Positions 25,564 through 34,552 of a stretch of 64,000 nucleotides of DNA are shown piece after piece. The notes under the pieces were generated by a model that did no database searches, had not been told where the DNA came from, and was given only the letters and a program-made list of their open reading frames with translations. Origin of the DNA: Halobacteriovoraceae bacterium (lineage in GTDB: Bacteria > Bdellovibrionota > Bacteriovoracia > Bacteriovoracales > Bacteriovoracaceae); contig PAMZ01000022.1 of NCBI GenBank assembly GCA_002707495.1, positions 124,001 through 188,000 of the forward strand, given 5' to 3'. Both the position numbers and the translations under genes were made by a program. Position 1 is the first letter of the stretch, and every line of letters starts with the position of its first letter.

Positions 25564-26321
25564 TTGAAACACATTGCCACCTGGACTATCTTAAGCAAAT
25601 GCCATTAGAAGAGATTATCCAACAAGCAACTGATAATGGTGTTGAAAAATTCATAACCATAGCTGTTGAGCCTGATAATTTTGATAGAGTTAAAGAGCTA
25701 GCCGAAGCTCATAAGAATGTTTTTTATTCTCAAGGAATTCATCCTCATGATGCAAAACTTTCTTCTCCTGAGGCATTAGCAATAATTCGAAAACGCACCA
25801 GCGAGAAAAAAATGGTTGCGGTAGGAGAAATAGGTCTCGACTATCATTACGATAACTCTCCTAGAGATAAACAAAGAGAAGTTTTTAAAGAGCAACTTGA
25901 AATTGCTATTGATACCAATAAACCAGTCATTATTCACTCTAGAGACGCTGATGATGATACAATAGAAATCTTAACTCAATATGCTCCTAAGCTTTCTCGC
26001 AAAGGAGTCATTCATAGTTTTACTTCTGGGCCTGGATTGGCAAAAAAAGCGATTGAGCTAGGATTCTACCTTGGCTTTAATGGAATAATAACCTTCAAAA
26101 ATGCTGATGCTGTAAGAGATATCGTAAAACTTTGTCCGATAGATCGATTATTACTTGAAACCGACTCCCCTTTTCTTACTCCAGTACCTCATCGAGGAAA
26201 AGAAAACGCGCCTTTTCATCTGCCTCATATCTTAGAAAAAGTGGCAGAAATTAAGTCTCTTCCCACAAATGAAGTTGAAAAAACTTGTTATCAAAACTCA
26301 ATGAATCTCTTTAATCTTTAG
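25548..26321 (+). CDS. tatD: TatD-family metal-dependent DNase, apparent non-AUG start
   Basis: A TatD/YcfH hydrolase acting on DNA 3' ends. Metal-ligand motifs present: THCHLD (HxH, near the N terminus), GEIGLDYHYD (Glu), HSRDA, HSFTSG and LLLETDSPFL (Asp). The first ATG in frame, 25599, falls after THCHLD and would delete two ligands. Upstream there is no ATG, GTG or TTG before an in-frame stop at 25524-25526. AAGGGA at 25534-25539 is ideally spaced for ATC 25548; ATT 25542, ATA 25560 and ATT 25563 are alternatives. The exact start is thus uncertain, but the N-terminal motif must be translated. It overlaps the VKOR gene by up to 16 bp, suggesting coupling. Confidence 0.8.
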   Translation: MTYKIIETHCHLDYLKQMPLEEIIQQATDNGVEKFITIAVEPDNFDRVKELAEAHKNVFYSQGIHPHDAKLSSPEALAIIRKRTSEKKMVAVGEIGLDYHYDNSPRDKQREVFKEQLEIAIDTNKPVIIHSRDADDDTIEILTQYAPKLSRKGVIHSFTSGPGLAKKAIELGFYLGFNGIITFKNADAVRDIVKLCPIDRLLLETDSPFLTPVPHRGKENAPFHLPHILEKVAEIKSLPTNEVEKTCYQNSMNLFNL

Positions 26322-27390
26322 GTTTAAAACCTTTAAGAGCTGATGCCATATTATGAGTCAGTTCTTGATTGCGAGCGGGCTTTTTCTTTGAAGACATAGA
26401 GGTAGACTTGGCTGATTCTTCTTCAAGCAGATACTCTGGAAAAAATGGTAATTCATCTTTAAAAACGATTCTATCCAAGTGCTTAACAAAGTTAGACCAA
26501 TGTCCAGTATTCTGATCAGTGCGCTTGATCGTTTCAAAAGTGTGCATTTTAGAATCCATAAGATCAATCAAGTGAACTAGCATCGCTTCACTGGTCTGTG
26601 GAATCTTAGGTGAACCATAGGCATATTCACCATGGTGAGAGAGTAAAATATGTTTAAGATGGAGTTTTAATTGATAAGGAAAATCCTTTATTCGATAAGA
26701 AAACCGGTCTACCATCTCGACCCCCTTCACCAAGTGACCAACAAGCTTTCCTTCCTCGGTATACTCGACATTATAATCGTCAGTAAGCTCATAGATTTTA
26801 CAGAGGTCATGTAATATTGCTCCTGCTACCACATAATTTTTATTAACGTTGTAAAAGTCAGAAAGTTGATTAGCGAGATTTGCACAAGAGAGTATATGTT
26901 CCAAAAGGCCAGACTGATATGCATGATGAATCGTTTTACCCGCCTGCCATTTAAAAAGGCGACGTTTAATTTCTTTGTCTTCCAGAACGTTTTTAAGAAG
27001 ATCTCGGATATAGACATCTGTGAGTTTTTCTACAATGACCATAAGCCTGTCATACATAACTTCGGGCTTTTCAGCAGCCTGATGGATAAATTCATCTGGG
27101 TTAATATCTTCTTTAGGTACTTCTACAATATCCTTAAGTATAAATTGTTTACGCCCCTGAAAAATATTTACTTTTCCCGCCGCTTTAACAAATTTTCCCT
27201 TCTCAATGCGATCGTAAATTTCTTCAGCATTGGCCCAACTCCTCCCCTCCAGGTCACCGGATGAGTCCGAGAAAATAATATTGAGATACTTCTTCCCATC
27301 CTTGGCTTGCGCAAGGGCAATATGCTTCACCAAAAAGGTGTTTTCCACTTCTTGCTTGGGTTTCAAATCCTTGATGGAGAGCCTATTCAT
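26311..27390 (-). CDS. YhaM-like 3'-5' exoribonuclease (OB-fold + HD domain)
   Basis: A 359-aa protein. The N-terminal OB fold (~10-90; VENTFLVKHIALAQAKDGKKY) is followed by an HD domain with HHAYQSGLLEHIL (~160), LHDLCKIYEL (HD) and a distal His/Asp region (LSHHGEYAYGS...LIDLMDSKM). This order matches YhaM/CBF1, a Mn-dependent 3'-5' RNase/DNase. The frame is open up to 27507, but ATG 27390 has GAAGGA and gives the family N terminus, so I start there. Its stop overlaps the tatD end by 11 bp, tail to tail. Confidence 0.87.
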   Translation of the reverse strand: MNRLSIKDLKPKQEVENTFLVKHIALAQAKDGKKYLNIIFSDSSGDLEGRSWANAEEIYDRIEKGKFVKAAGKVNIFQGRKQFILKDIVEVPKEDINPDEFIHQAAEKPEVMYDRLMVIVEKLTDVYIRDLLKNVLEDKEIKRRLFKWQAGKTIHHAYQSGLLEHILSCANLANQLSDFYNVNKNYVVAGAILHDLCKIYELTDDYNVEYTEEGKLVGHLVKGVEMVDRFSYRIKDFPYQLKLHLKHILLSHHGEYAYGSPKIPQTSEAMLVHLIDLMDSKMHTFETIKRTDQNTGHWSNFVKHLDRIVFKDELPFFPEYLLEEESAKSTSMSSKKKPARNQELTHNMASALKGFKPKD

Positions 27391-27497
27391 GAGAATTCCT
27401 TCAGTTGTAAATGGCGAAGATATTAACAGAAAAATGCGGGTATTCAAAGCTATGTAAATATGGGATAAATCCCTAAATTTTTTAAAAGGTGGTGACA

Positions 27498-28523
27498 ATG
27501 AGCACAATTAGACTTGGACTCAATGGATTAGGCAGAATTGGACGAGGCATTATCAGAGAAATCGAAAGACGCAAACAGCTAGGCGAGCTTAAGAATATTG
27601 AAATTGTCGCGGTTAATAACCCTGGGAAAGCTGAAAATTTTCTTAACCTTCTCAAACATGATTCACTCCATGGGAGATTTCCTGGAGAAATTAGCTTGGA
27701 GGGTGAAGATATCATTCTAGCCGGATCCAGCAGACTTCAGTTTTTCGCTGAAAAGGATCCTTCTGAAATCGATTGGTCTTCTCAGAATATTGACGTTGTT
27801 ATCGACGCAACTGGAGTTTTTAAAGATCAAGCAGGACTTGGAAAACACCTTAACGGAACTGTCAAAAAAGTTATTATGTGTGCCCCAGGAAAAGACCTTG
27901 ATGGAACTTTTGTTATGGGAATTAACCATAATGATTATGACAATTCAAAACATCATATTATCTCAAACGCAAGTTGTACGACGAACTGTCTTGCTCCTGT
28001 AGCGAAAGTTCTGCATGAAACTTTTGAAATCGAAAATGGTTTTATGACCACTGTACACGCCTATACTGGAGATCAAAGGATCCTTGATGCCAATCATAGC
28101 GATCCAAGAAGAGCTCGAGCAGCTGCGATGAATATTATTCCAACTTCAACCGGTGCTGCAAAGGCGGTTGGACTTGTGCTACCTGCTCTTAAAGGTAAGC
28201 TTGACGGTTATGCTGTTAGAGTTCCGACACCAAATGTTTCCATGGTTGATTTAACCGTTAATCTAAAAAAGACAGCTACAGTTGAAACCATTAATGCAGC
28301 CATGAAAGAAGCGGCTTCTGGTGAGCTTAAAGGAATCCTTGGATACACAGATGAGCCACTAGTATCAACTGACTTTCTTGGCGACTCTCATTCATCCATC
28401 TTTGATTCTCAACTGACCAACGTTATTGGTAATCAGGCCAAAATCGTTACTTGGTATGATAATGAAGTTGGGTTCTCTAACAGAGTGATTGACCTTGCCC
28501 ATTTTATTGGGGGGAAACTTTAA
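27498..28523 (+). CDS. gap: glyceraldehyde-3-phosphate dehydrogenase
   Basis: A 341-aa type I GAPDH. The Rossmann entry is GLNGLGRIGRGI (~8-19) and the catalytic Cys lies in SNASCTTNC (~160), with TGDQRILDANHSDPRRARAAAMNIIPTSTGAAKA and WYDNEVGFSNR also family-standard. It oxidises glyceraldehyde 3-phosphate with NAD(P)+ and Pi. AAAGGTGG precedes ATG 27498. First gene of gap-pgk-tpiA-secG. Confidence 0.97.
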   Translation: MSTIRLGLNGLGRIGRGIIREIERRKQLGELKNIEIVAVNNPGKAENFLNLLKHDSLHGRFPGEISLEGEDIILAGSSRLQFFAEKDPSEIDWSSQNIDVVIDATGVFKDQAGLGKHLNGTVKKVIMCAPGKDLDGTFVMGINHNDYDNSKHHIISNASCTTNCLAPVAKVLHETFEIENGFMTTVHAYTGDQRILDANHSDPRRARAAAMNIIPTSTGAAKAVGLVLPALKGKLDGYAVRVPTPNVSMVDLTVNLKKTATVETINAAMKEAASGELKGILGYTDEPLVSTDFLGDSHSSIFDSQLTNVIGNQAKIVTWYDNEVGFSNRVIDLAHFIGGKL

Positions 28524-28524
28524 G

Positions 28525-29712
28525 ATGGCGCTTAAGGATATCACTCAAGCTGAGCTTAATGGTAAAAGAGTCATCGTCAGATTTGATTTCAATGTTCCTT
28601 TGGATAAAGAGGACAAAACGAAAATCACGGATACGACCAGAGTTGATCTTGCCCTTGAGACAATCAATTATCTTCTCGAGCAAGGTGTCTCAAAACTCAT
28701 TATGATGAGTCACCATGGAAGACCAAAAGGTAAAGTAAATCCGGATTTTTCCTTGGAGCCAGTGGCTGATTATCTCGCCCAAAAACTTGGGCAAGAAGTC
28801 TTAATGACGGAAGCGGCAGTAGATGTAGGGCTTAAAGAGCTTTTAGGACTTAATTCAACCAAAATTGTTCTTCTTCAGAATTTAAGATTTCATCCAGAGG
28901 AAACTGCCAACGATGAAGGATTTGCAAAAAAGCTAGCCAATTATGCAGACATCTATGTTAATGATGCTTTTGGCGCCGCTCACAGAATGCATGCTTCCAC
29001 TTATGCGATCAATAAATTCTTCCCAGGTAACGCTTTCGCTGGTCTACTCCTAAAAAAAGAAATCGAAGCTCTAGATAAAGTTTTAAAAAGTCCTGCCAAG
29101 CCATTTGTTGCCGTCGTTGGTGGAGCGAAGGTAAGTGATAAGATCAAAACAATTGAGAGACTTTTAGTTAATGTAAATAACTTGATCATTGGTGGAGCCA
29201 TGGCCTATCCCTTCTTAAAAGCGATGGGGCATGAAGTGGGAACAAGCCTTTGCTCTGATGAAGATGTAGCTCTGGCTCAAGGAATTCTAAAAGCAGACAA
29301 GGGAAAAAAACTTTCTCTCCCTATTGATCATATTGTTTCAAACGAATTTGGTGGAAAACCCGAGACTTGTGATAGTATCGATATTCCAGCCTCTCAGATG
29401 GGTCTTGATATTGGTCCAAAAACAATTACTCAGTTTTCAGATATTATTTCAAAAGCTCAAACAATTTTATGGAATGGACCTATGGGGGCTTTTGAACTTT
29501 CAGATTATAACAAAGGGACTTTTGCACTTTGTGAGGCAATGGCAGGATCCGATGCCTACACTCTTGTCGGTGGCGGAGACTCAGTTAGTGCCGTCAATCA
29601 ATCTGGTTATGCTGAAAAATTCTCTCATGTATCCACAGGTGGTGGAGCCAGTTTAGAATATATTGAAAAAGGGCAATTGCCTGGTGTTCAAGCCTTAAAA
29701 TTTGGAGTTTAA
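28525..29712 (+). CDS. pgk: phosphoglycerate kinase
   Basis: A 395-aa kinase with the N-terminal RFDFNVPLD and SHHGRPKG motifs and the C-terminal nucleotide-binding GGGDSVSAV and STGGGASLEY. It converts 1,3-bisphosphoglycerate and ADP to 3-phosphoglycerate and ATP. The ATG is 1 bp after the gap stop, with a G-rich ribosome site inside the end of gap. Coupled glycolytic operon. Confidence 0.97.
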   Translation: MALKDITQAELNGKRVIVRFDFNVPLDKEDKTKITDTTRVDLALETINYLLEQGVSKLIMMSHHGRPKGKVNPDFSLEPVADYLAQKLGQEVLMTEAAVDVGLKELLGLNSTKIVLLQNLRFHPEETANDEGFAKKLANYADIYVNDAFGAAHRMHASTYAINKFFPGNAFAGLLLKKEIEALDKVLKSPAKPFVAVVGGAKVSDKIKTIERLLVNVNNLIIGGAMAYPFLKAMGHEVGTSLCSDEDVALAQGILKADKGKKLSLPIDHIVSNEFGGKPETCDSIDIPASQMGLDIGPKTITQFSDIISKAQTILWNGPMGAFELSDYNKGTFALCEAMAGSDAYTLVGGGDSVSAVNQSGYAEKFSHVSTGGGASLEYIEKGQLPGVQALKFGV

Positions 29713-30456
29713 ATGACAGCTAAAACTTATATGGTTGGTAATTGGAAAATGAATCAAACTCAAGCCGAAATTGAGAGTTTCTTTTCTGGGCTTAGTCTTT
29801 CAAACAATCAAAATAATTTTTGGATTGCTCCCCAATGCTTACATATTTCAAAATGCATGGACCTGGGAGCTAAAGCTGGTGTTCTCATAGGAGCTCAAAA
29901 TTGCTCCGAACATGAGTACGGAGCCTTTACCGGTGAGAACTCAGTAGACTCCCTAAGCGAGATGGGAGTTCACTTCACTTTAGTCGGTCATAGTGAAAGA
30001 CGGACATTATTTGGAGAAACTGACGAGACAATTAATAAAAAAGTCCTCAAAGCTTCCCAGACTGGAATTCTACCCATTCTTTGTATCGGTGAAACTCTTA
30101 AAGAAAGAGAGGCAGGAAAAACTCTCGATATTGTTCTCGGCCAACTCAAAGCAGGTCTGAAAGATCTTAAAATTCAAAATGAATCAGAGGTTATCATCGC
30201 CTATGAACCTGTTTGGGCGATCGGGACAGGTAAAACAGCAAGTCCGGAACAGGCTGGAGAAGTTCATAATGCTATCCGAGAAGTCCTTAGTGAGCTATAT
30301 GGAGATTTTGGGCAAGATATCAGTATTCTTTATGGTGGAAGTGTAAAACCTAATAATGTCGAAGACTTACTGGCTCAGCCTAATATTAATGGTGGTTTAG
30401 TTGGAGGGGCAAGTCTTAAAGCTGAGAGTTTTAACGCACTTTGCTCTGCTTGTTAG
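29713..30456 (+). CDS. tpiA: triosephosphate isomerase
   Basis: A 247-aa TIM barrel. GNWKMN with catalytic Lys (~11), VGHSERR with the catalytic His (~95), YEPVWAIGTG with the catalytic Glu (~165) and YGGSVKPNN are all present. It interconverts DHAP and glyceraldehyde 3-phosphate. The ATG directly follows the pgk stop (TAAATG). Confidence 0.97.
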   Translation: MTAKTYMVGNWKMNQTQAEIESFFSGLSLSNNQNNFWIAPQCLHISKCMDLGAKAGVLIGAQNCSEHEYGAFTGENSVDSLSEMGVHFTLVGHSERRTLFGETDETINKKVLKASQTGILPILCIGETLKEREAGKTLDIVLGQLKAGLKDLKIQNESEVIIAYEPVWAIGTGKTASPEQAGEVHNAIREVLSELYGDFGQDISILYGGSVKPNNVEDLLAQPNINGGLVGGASLKAESFNALCSAC

Positions 30457-30526
30457 AAAAACTGCTAACTTCTATTCACATTCGGCAATTGATTTGATAA
30501 AACCTTGAAACTTAAAAGGAATCGAA

Positions 30527-30922
30527 ATGGATCAAAGTCTTGTAACTGGTTTAACTATTTTTCACGTGATCGTCTGTATACTTTTAACTGTAACGGTACT
30601 TGTACAGTTTGGTAAAGGAGCTGAGGCTGGAGCTATGATGGGTGGTGGCTCATCACAGGCAATTTTTACAACGAACTCAAAAGGAAATTTTTTCACCAAA
30701 CTAACGACTGCACTGGCCATTCTTTTTATGGTGAACTCAATTACGCTGACAATTCTTACCACCAAGGCCTCAAGCAGCTCTATAATGGACTCAGAAGCGC
30801 CGGTAGCATCTCCGTTGAATAATGACTCAATGGACGAAACCACAACTGAAGTCACTCCAACTGAAAACACAACCTCTGCTGATAATTCTGAAGATGGATC
30901 TAAAGAAGCTATAGTAGAGTAA
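30527..30922 (+). CDS. secG: SecG protein translocase subunit
   Basis: A 131-aa SecG with two membrane helices (~7-27, ~57-77) joined by a loop with the family motif FGKGAEAGAMMGGGSSQAIF. A long acidic Ser/Thr-rich cytoplasmic tail (~85-131) is longer than in E. coli. SecG helps SecYEG translocation. AAAGGA precedes the ATG. The tpiA-secG pairing is common in bacteria. Followed by a terminator at 30948. Confidence 0.93.
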   Translation: MDQSLVTGLTIFHVIVCILLTVTVLVQFGKGAEAGAMMGGGSSQAIFTTNSKGNFFTKLTTALAILFMVNSITLTILTTKASSSSIMDSEAPVASPLNNDSMDETTTEVTPTENTTSADNSEDGSKEAIVE

Positions 30923-30947
30923 ACTTTTTTATATTGTAAAAAATTTT

Positions 30948-30970
30948 AAGGCCTCGAATGAGGCCTTTTT
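30948..30970 (+). terminator. terminator of gap-pgk-tpiA-secG
   Basis: An 8-bp stem (arms 30948-30955 and 30960-30967, loop GAAT) with a T run through 30970. It lies 25 bp past the secG stop. Confidence 0.92.
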
Positions 30971-31002
30971 ACTTTCCAGAAACTCCAGTCTAAAATTTTA
31001 TT

Positions 31003-32151
31003 ATGCTTATCGTCTTAATCGCGACTCTCCTACTTTCCTCAAATGCTTCTGCCTATCTAAGCTACGGAGACGCTTCAGACGATTGTAACTGGACAGCGAC
31101 CACCGTGACTTTAGAAAAGGCGATTTGGAATTGTGATGATCTCACGGTCGCCAATGGTACGACAGTCAACGTAGACACTAGCATTGTGACGGATCCTATC
31201 CAACTTCGAGTTCAAGGTGATGCGGATATAGATGGCATAATTCGTGTTTCAGCCTCAGGAACGACAGCTGGTCCTGGTGGTAGTGATGGCGGAACTTGTA
31301 GTTCAACTCCTTGTAGTTCAACTGCAACTGATGCACCCGGATCCACAGGAGGAGAAGGTAATGGTGGCGGTGCTGGTGATCATAATGGAACCTTTAACGC
31401 TGCCTTTGGTGGTGGAGGCGGTGGTGCCGGTTTCAGCGCAAACGGAAGTAATGCAGGAGCAACACCTTTAGGGACCAATATTGGACAAACAGCAGGATCT
31501 CCCGGAACTGGTGGTTCTAGCTTCTTTTCAAGTTCTGATCTTGATTCATCTCTTCGAGGAGGAGTTGGTGGTGGAGCCGGTGGTTCAGGGGGAGATGGAA
31601 CTTTTACTCCTGCCGGCGGTGCTGGCGGAGCTGGTTCGGGAAGCCTTCTTATTGTCGCTAAAGGAGACATTATCCTTAGAACTGACACCTTACTTGAAGC
31701 CAAAGGCGGTACCGGATCCGTTGGAACAAGTGCAGGAGGTGCTCAAGGTGGTGATGGAGGAAGTGGATCTGGTGGAGTCATCTATATAGTCACCAGCGGA
31801 AATTTAACATTATCTGGTACTCCAGAGGTTGAAATTAGCGGAGGAGATCAACAAACAGGTGGAAGTGGTGGCCCTGGCGGGAGCGCATCCGTTGGAATAT
31901 TGAGAGTAGACACTGCAAGTGGATCATTCTCAGGAAGCTTTACCTTACTAGGTGATTCAACGGCTGCGAATACAAATACTGCTTCCAGTAGTATTACTGA
32001 CCCCTTAAGTGGATCAAGTTCAGAAAGTTTAGTCTCCGATATTTCACCTAGCTGTACATACAAAGAAGGAAGCGAGAGGCTGCTCTTCATGCTTCTTATG
32101 AGTTTTCTTATAAGTCTTTCATTATTTCAAGCTTACAAACTCCGTTGGTAA
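31003..32151 (+). CDS. secreted glycine-rich repeat protein with C-terminal anchor
   Basis: A 382-aa protein with a signal peptide (~1-17, ending SNASA), a beta-like N-terminal part and a long Gly/Ser/Thr-rich region (~85-290; many GGxGG stretches such as GGGGGGAGFSANGSN). It ends with a Ser-rich linker, PSCTYKEGSERLL, a ~20-residue membrane helix and a short basic tail KLRW. The last part looks like a tripartite C-terminal sorting signal (motif, helix, basic cluster), possibly with the Cys as the processing site, but I cannot assign it to a named CTERM family. No clear ribosome site precedes the ATG. It is likely a surface or extracellular-matrix protein. The 3' end overlaps the opposing RCC1 gene by 30 bp. 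Confidence 0.7.
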   Translation: MLIVLIATLLLSSNASAYLSYGDASDDCNWTATTVTLEKAIWNCDDLTVANGTTVNVDTSIVTDPIQLRVQGDADIDGIIRVSASGTTAGPGGSDGGTCSSTPCSSTATDAPGSTGGEGNGGGAGDHNGTFNAAFGGGGGGAGFSANGSNAGATPLGTNIGQTAGSPGTGGSSFFSSSDLDSSLRGGVGGGAGGSGGDGTFTPAGGAGGAGSGSLLIVAKGDIILRTDTLLEAKGGTGSVGTSAGGAQGGDGGSGSGGVIYIVTSGNLTLSGTPEVEISGGDQQTGGSGGPGGSASVGILRVDTASGSFSGSFTLLGDSTAANTNTASSSITDPLSGSSSESLVSDISPSCTYKEGSERLLFMLLMSFLISLSLFQAYKLRW

Positions 32152-34428
32152 TTCATTATCCCCAATATTATTGGTGTGCCCGAGACCCAATTGTCCGGAA
32201 CTATTTTGTCCCCAACAAATAATTTTTCCTTCTGCTTTTTCTAAAGCACAGGTGTGATTGGTACCCCCAGAGATTTGAGTGAACTCAGCATTAATATCTA
32301 CAATCGAATTCACTTCTGTGACAGCTTCATCATCTCCAATATGTTGATTATTTCCATGTCCCGTCGCACCTAATGCTCCAAGCCCCCAACAATAAACTTT
32401 ATGATCAATTCCAATGGAACAAGTATGGTTGTTTCCAGTGGCCATAGTAATCATTGGCTTTGTTTCTGTCATAGCAATCGGACCCACAGAGTTTGCCGCT
32501 TCATCGTCTCCAATCTGATCTACATAACCAAGACCAACTTGTCCGAGAGTATTATATCCCCAACACTGAATTTTCTGACCAGCTCCTAGAGCACAGGTGT
32601 GAAGAAATCCAGTGGCAAGTTTGAGAATTTTGCTTGAAAAAGATAATGAGTCTAAGTCCGCAGGAACTTCATCATCACCGAGAGCTTCAGTATTTCCATA
32701 ACCTAATTGTCCAAATTGGTTATTTCCCCAACACTTAATATCTCCGTCCACCAGAGCTGCACAAGTATGATTAGAAATTGTCGAAATATCCATCTGAAGA
32801 ATCTTGGCTCCCACATTTACATAGGGAAAAGTTGTATAGTCTTCGTTGTCACCTAGATTTTCAGTCGAAGCAAGCCCTAGTTGACCAGCATCGTTCTGTC
32901 CCCAGCAGATAATATTTTGGCTTTCCATAAGAGCGCAATTATATCGTGTCCCAGAATATATTCTTTGAGCCTTTTCACCAAAATCTAATTTGATGGCACT
33001 TGCAAGTCCAGTAAGATCACCAACTGAATCAGTATGTCCAAGACCTAATTGTCCCGCATCGTTCGCACCCCAACACAATACCTTCCCGCTTTCAAGAACC
33101 GCGCAATTATGGGCAAAGCCAGCCGAAAGGTCCACTACTCGCTCATCTATATCTAAGTAGGGAATAGAATCCACAGATTCGTCATCACCAAGAGTGTTCG
33201 TGTGTCCGTAACCAAGTTGACCAAAATTATTTTGTCCCCAACATTTTACCGTTCCTTCTTTATAGACAGCACAAGTATGAAAACCACCAGCCACCACTTG
33301 AGTGGCAATAAGTGGATTCTCTTTTTTCTCACAATATTCAATTCTCGCCACACTGAAAGGATCGCGCTCCTCAGCCAGCTCAATTTGATTTGTCTCTGCC
33401 ACGTAGCTAAAAGGAACTTCTTCACCATCAACTGTAATATTAAATCTATCGAGATCTAAATTCGCCGATTTTAAATTAAAAACACTCTCTGCTTTAACTG
33501 CAGCTCTCGCCATAGTTCCCAATCTTTCAAGTCCTGGACCATAATCTCCAGACGCTAAGTCAACATTAATTCCACCAGCAAGTTCAACAACTTCTTTATA
33601 GCCATAACCAATTTCATTTTCACCATTCACAGGCATAGTGTCCAAACTAGTATAGATAACGCCTCCAACAACCATGGGTCTATCGCCAGCTGCATTTTTG
33701 ATCGCCTCTAAAGTACTATTTGGTGTAATGGAGACCTCATCTTCATCATTCAAACAGTATTTATTCTTCGCTTTTGGCTCAACGTTTTGTTTGTCCTCGA
33801 CAGGAATAATATGATCGGGGTATTCAAAACAAATATCCTGTTCGTCTGCTATAAAGACAATCAGTAGTGAAGCATTCTCTCGCAAAAGTCCGTTTTCAAT
33901 CAGATGGTCTCGATTCGTAGTTAAAGCTAATTCAAGTGAAAGTTGCCCCATCTCTCCACCGTCTGATTTATTGTCAGTTTTCGGATTATTCAGTTTCGTA
34001 TTCAAGTCGATGATAAGATCAGATACACTAGACTCTTGAGAATCTAAAACTACCGGCTCTGAATTTTTTTGATATAGTTTTCCTGCAAGATTTGAGTTAG
34101 GGCTGTGCCCTAATATTACCCCAATTCTCACATTAACTTCTTCAGGAAGAGCATTTAAAAAATAATCAAATCCTTGAGCAATATCTCCTCTCTCCTCTTT
34201 AATTGAAGTTGAAGTATCAGGGACAATAATAATATCTAGATCTCTTATGACATCAGCTTCATCAGGAGCATACTGATCAACATAGCAAAGCCCATTTTGA
34301 GTTGCGCCAGAGACGGCTAAGTCTGTTTCAAAAGCATCATCTAAAGATTCTTCAATGGTACTCCCTCCTCCGCCATCAGTGCAGGCAGCAAGTGCAAAAA
34401 ATACCATGAGAAAAATAAAATTTTTCAA
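32122..34428 (-). CDS. lipoprotein with VWA-like domain and seven RCC1-type repeats
   Basis: A 768-aa lipoprotein (signal with lipobox ALAAC, then a Gly-rich linker). Residues ~60-330 resemble a von Willebrand A domain (LDIIIVPDTSTSIKEERGD with a DxSxS-like site; later LLIVFIADEQD). From ~370 to the end there are seven RCC1-type repeats, each with HTCA/HNCA ... CWG followed by GQLGxGHT and GDDE. Seven repeats equals one complete beta-propeller. Each repeat has a Cys ~10-13 residues before CWG, which suggests a disulfide in every blade and an extracytoplasmic location. Function not known; surface binding or adhesion is likely. Convergent with the Gly-rich gene. Confidence 0.85.
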   Translation of the reverse strand: MKNFIFLMVFFALAACTDGGGGSTIEESLDDAFETDLAVSGATQNGLCYVDQYAPDEADVIRDLDIIIVPDTSTSIKEERGDIAQGFDYFLNALPEEVNVRIGVILGHSPNSNLAGKLYQKNSEPVVLDSQESSVSDLIIDLNTKLNNPKTDNKSDGGEMGQLSLELALTTNRDHLIENGLLRENASLLIVFIADEQDICFEYPDHIIPVEDKQNVEPKAKNKYCLNDEDEVSITPNSTLEAIKNAAGDRPMVVGGVIYTSLDTMPVNGENEIGYGYKEVVELAGGINVDLASGDYGPGLERLGTMARAAVKAESVFNLKSANLDLDRFNITVDGEEVPFSYVAETNQIELAEERDPFSVARIEYCEKKENPLIATQVVAGGFHTCAVYKEGTVKCWGQNNFGQLGYGHTNTLGDDESVDSIPYLDIDERVVDLSAGFAHNCAVLESGKVLCWGANDAGQLGLGHTDSVGDLTGLASAIKLDFGEKAQRIYSGTRYNCALMESQNIICWGQNDAGQLGLASTENLGDNEDYTTFPYVNVGAKILQMDISTISNHTCAALVDGDIKCWGNNQFGQLGYGNTEALGDDEVPADLDSLSFSSKILKLATGFLHTCALGAGQKIQCWGYNTLGQVGLGYVDQIGDDEAANSVGPIAMTETKPMITMATGNNHTCSIGIDHKVYCWGLGALGATGHGNNQHIGDDEAVTEVNSIVDINAEFTQISGGTNHTCALEKAEGKIICWGQNSSGQLGLGHTNNIGDNELPTEFVSLK

Positions 34429-34552
34429 AACTAACTCCTTAGTCCCTAATTTTAAGTCTCCATCATTTTTTTTGCAGAGATATATAAGTCGAATTTAACT
34501 TCTAAGTGTTTTAAATAATTGAATTAAATATTTCTAAACAAAAAAAGAAAAT
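34429..34552. other. AT-rich intergenic region
   Basis: This stretch upstream of the RCC1 lipoprotein (minus strand) is AT-rich with poly-T/A runs. A promoter is likely here, but I cannot place a -35/-10 pair. Confidence 0.35.

Noticed and set aside
27391-27497. GGGAT/ATCCC mini-hairpin and T run before gap as an attenuator
   Set aside because: A 5-bp stem is too weak, and no alternative pairing or leader peptide is seen.
31380-31703. Pro-rich minus-strand frame opposite the Gly-rich gene
   Set aside because: Antisense of GGN glycine codons gives Pro; typical shadow.
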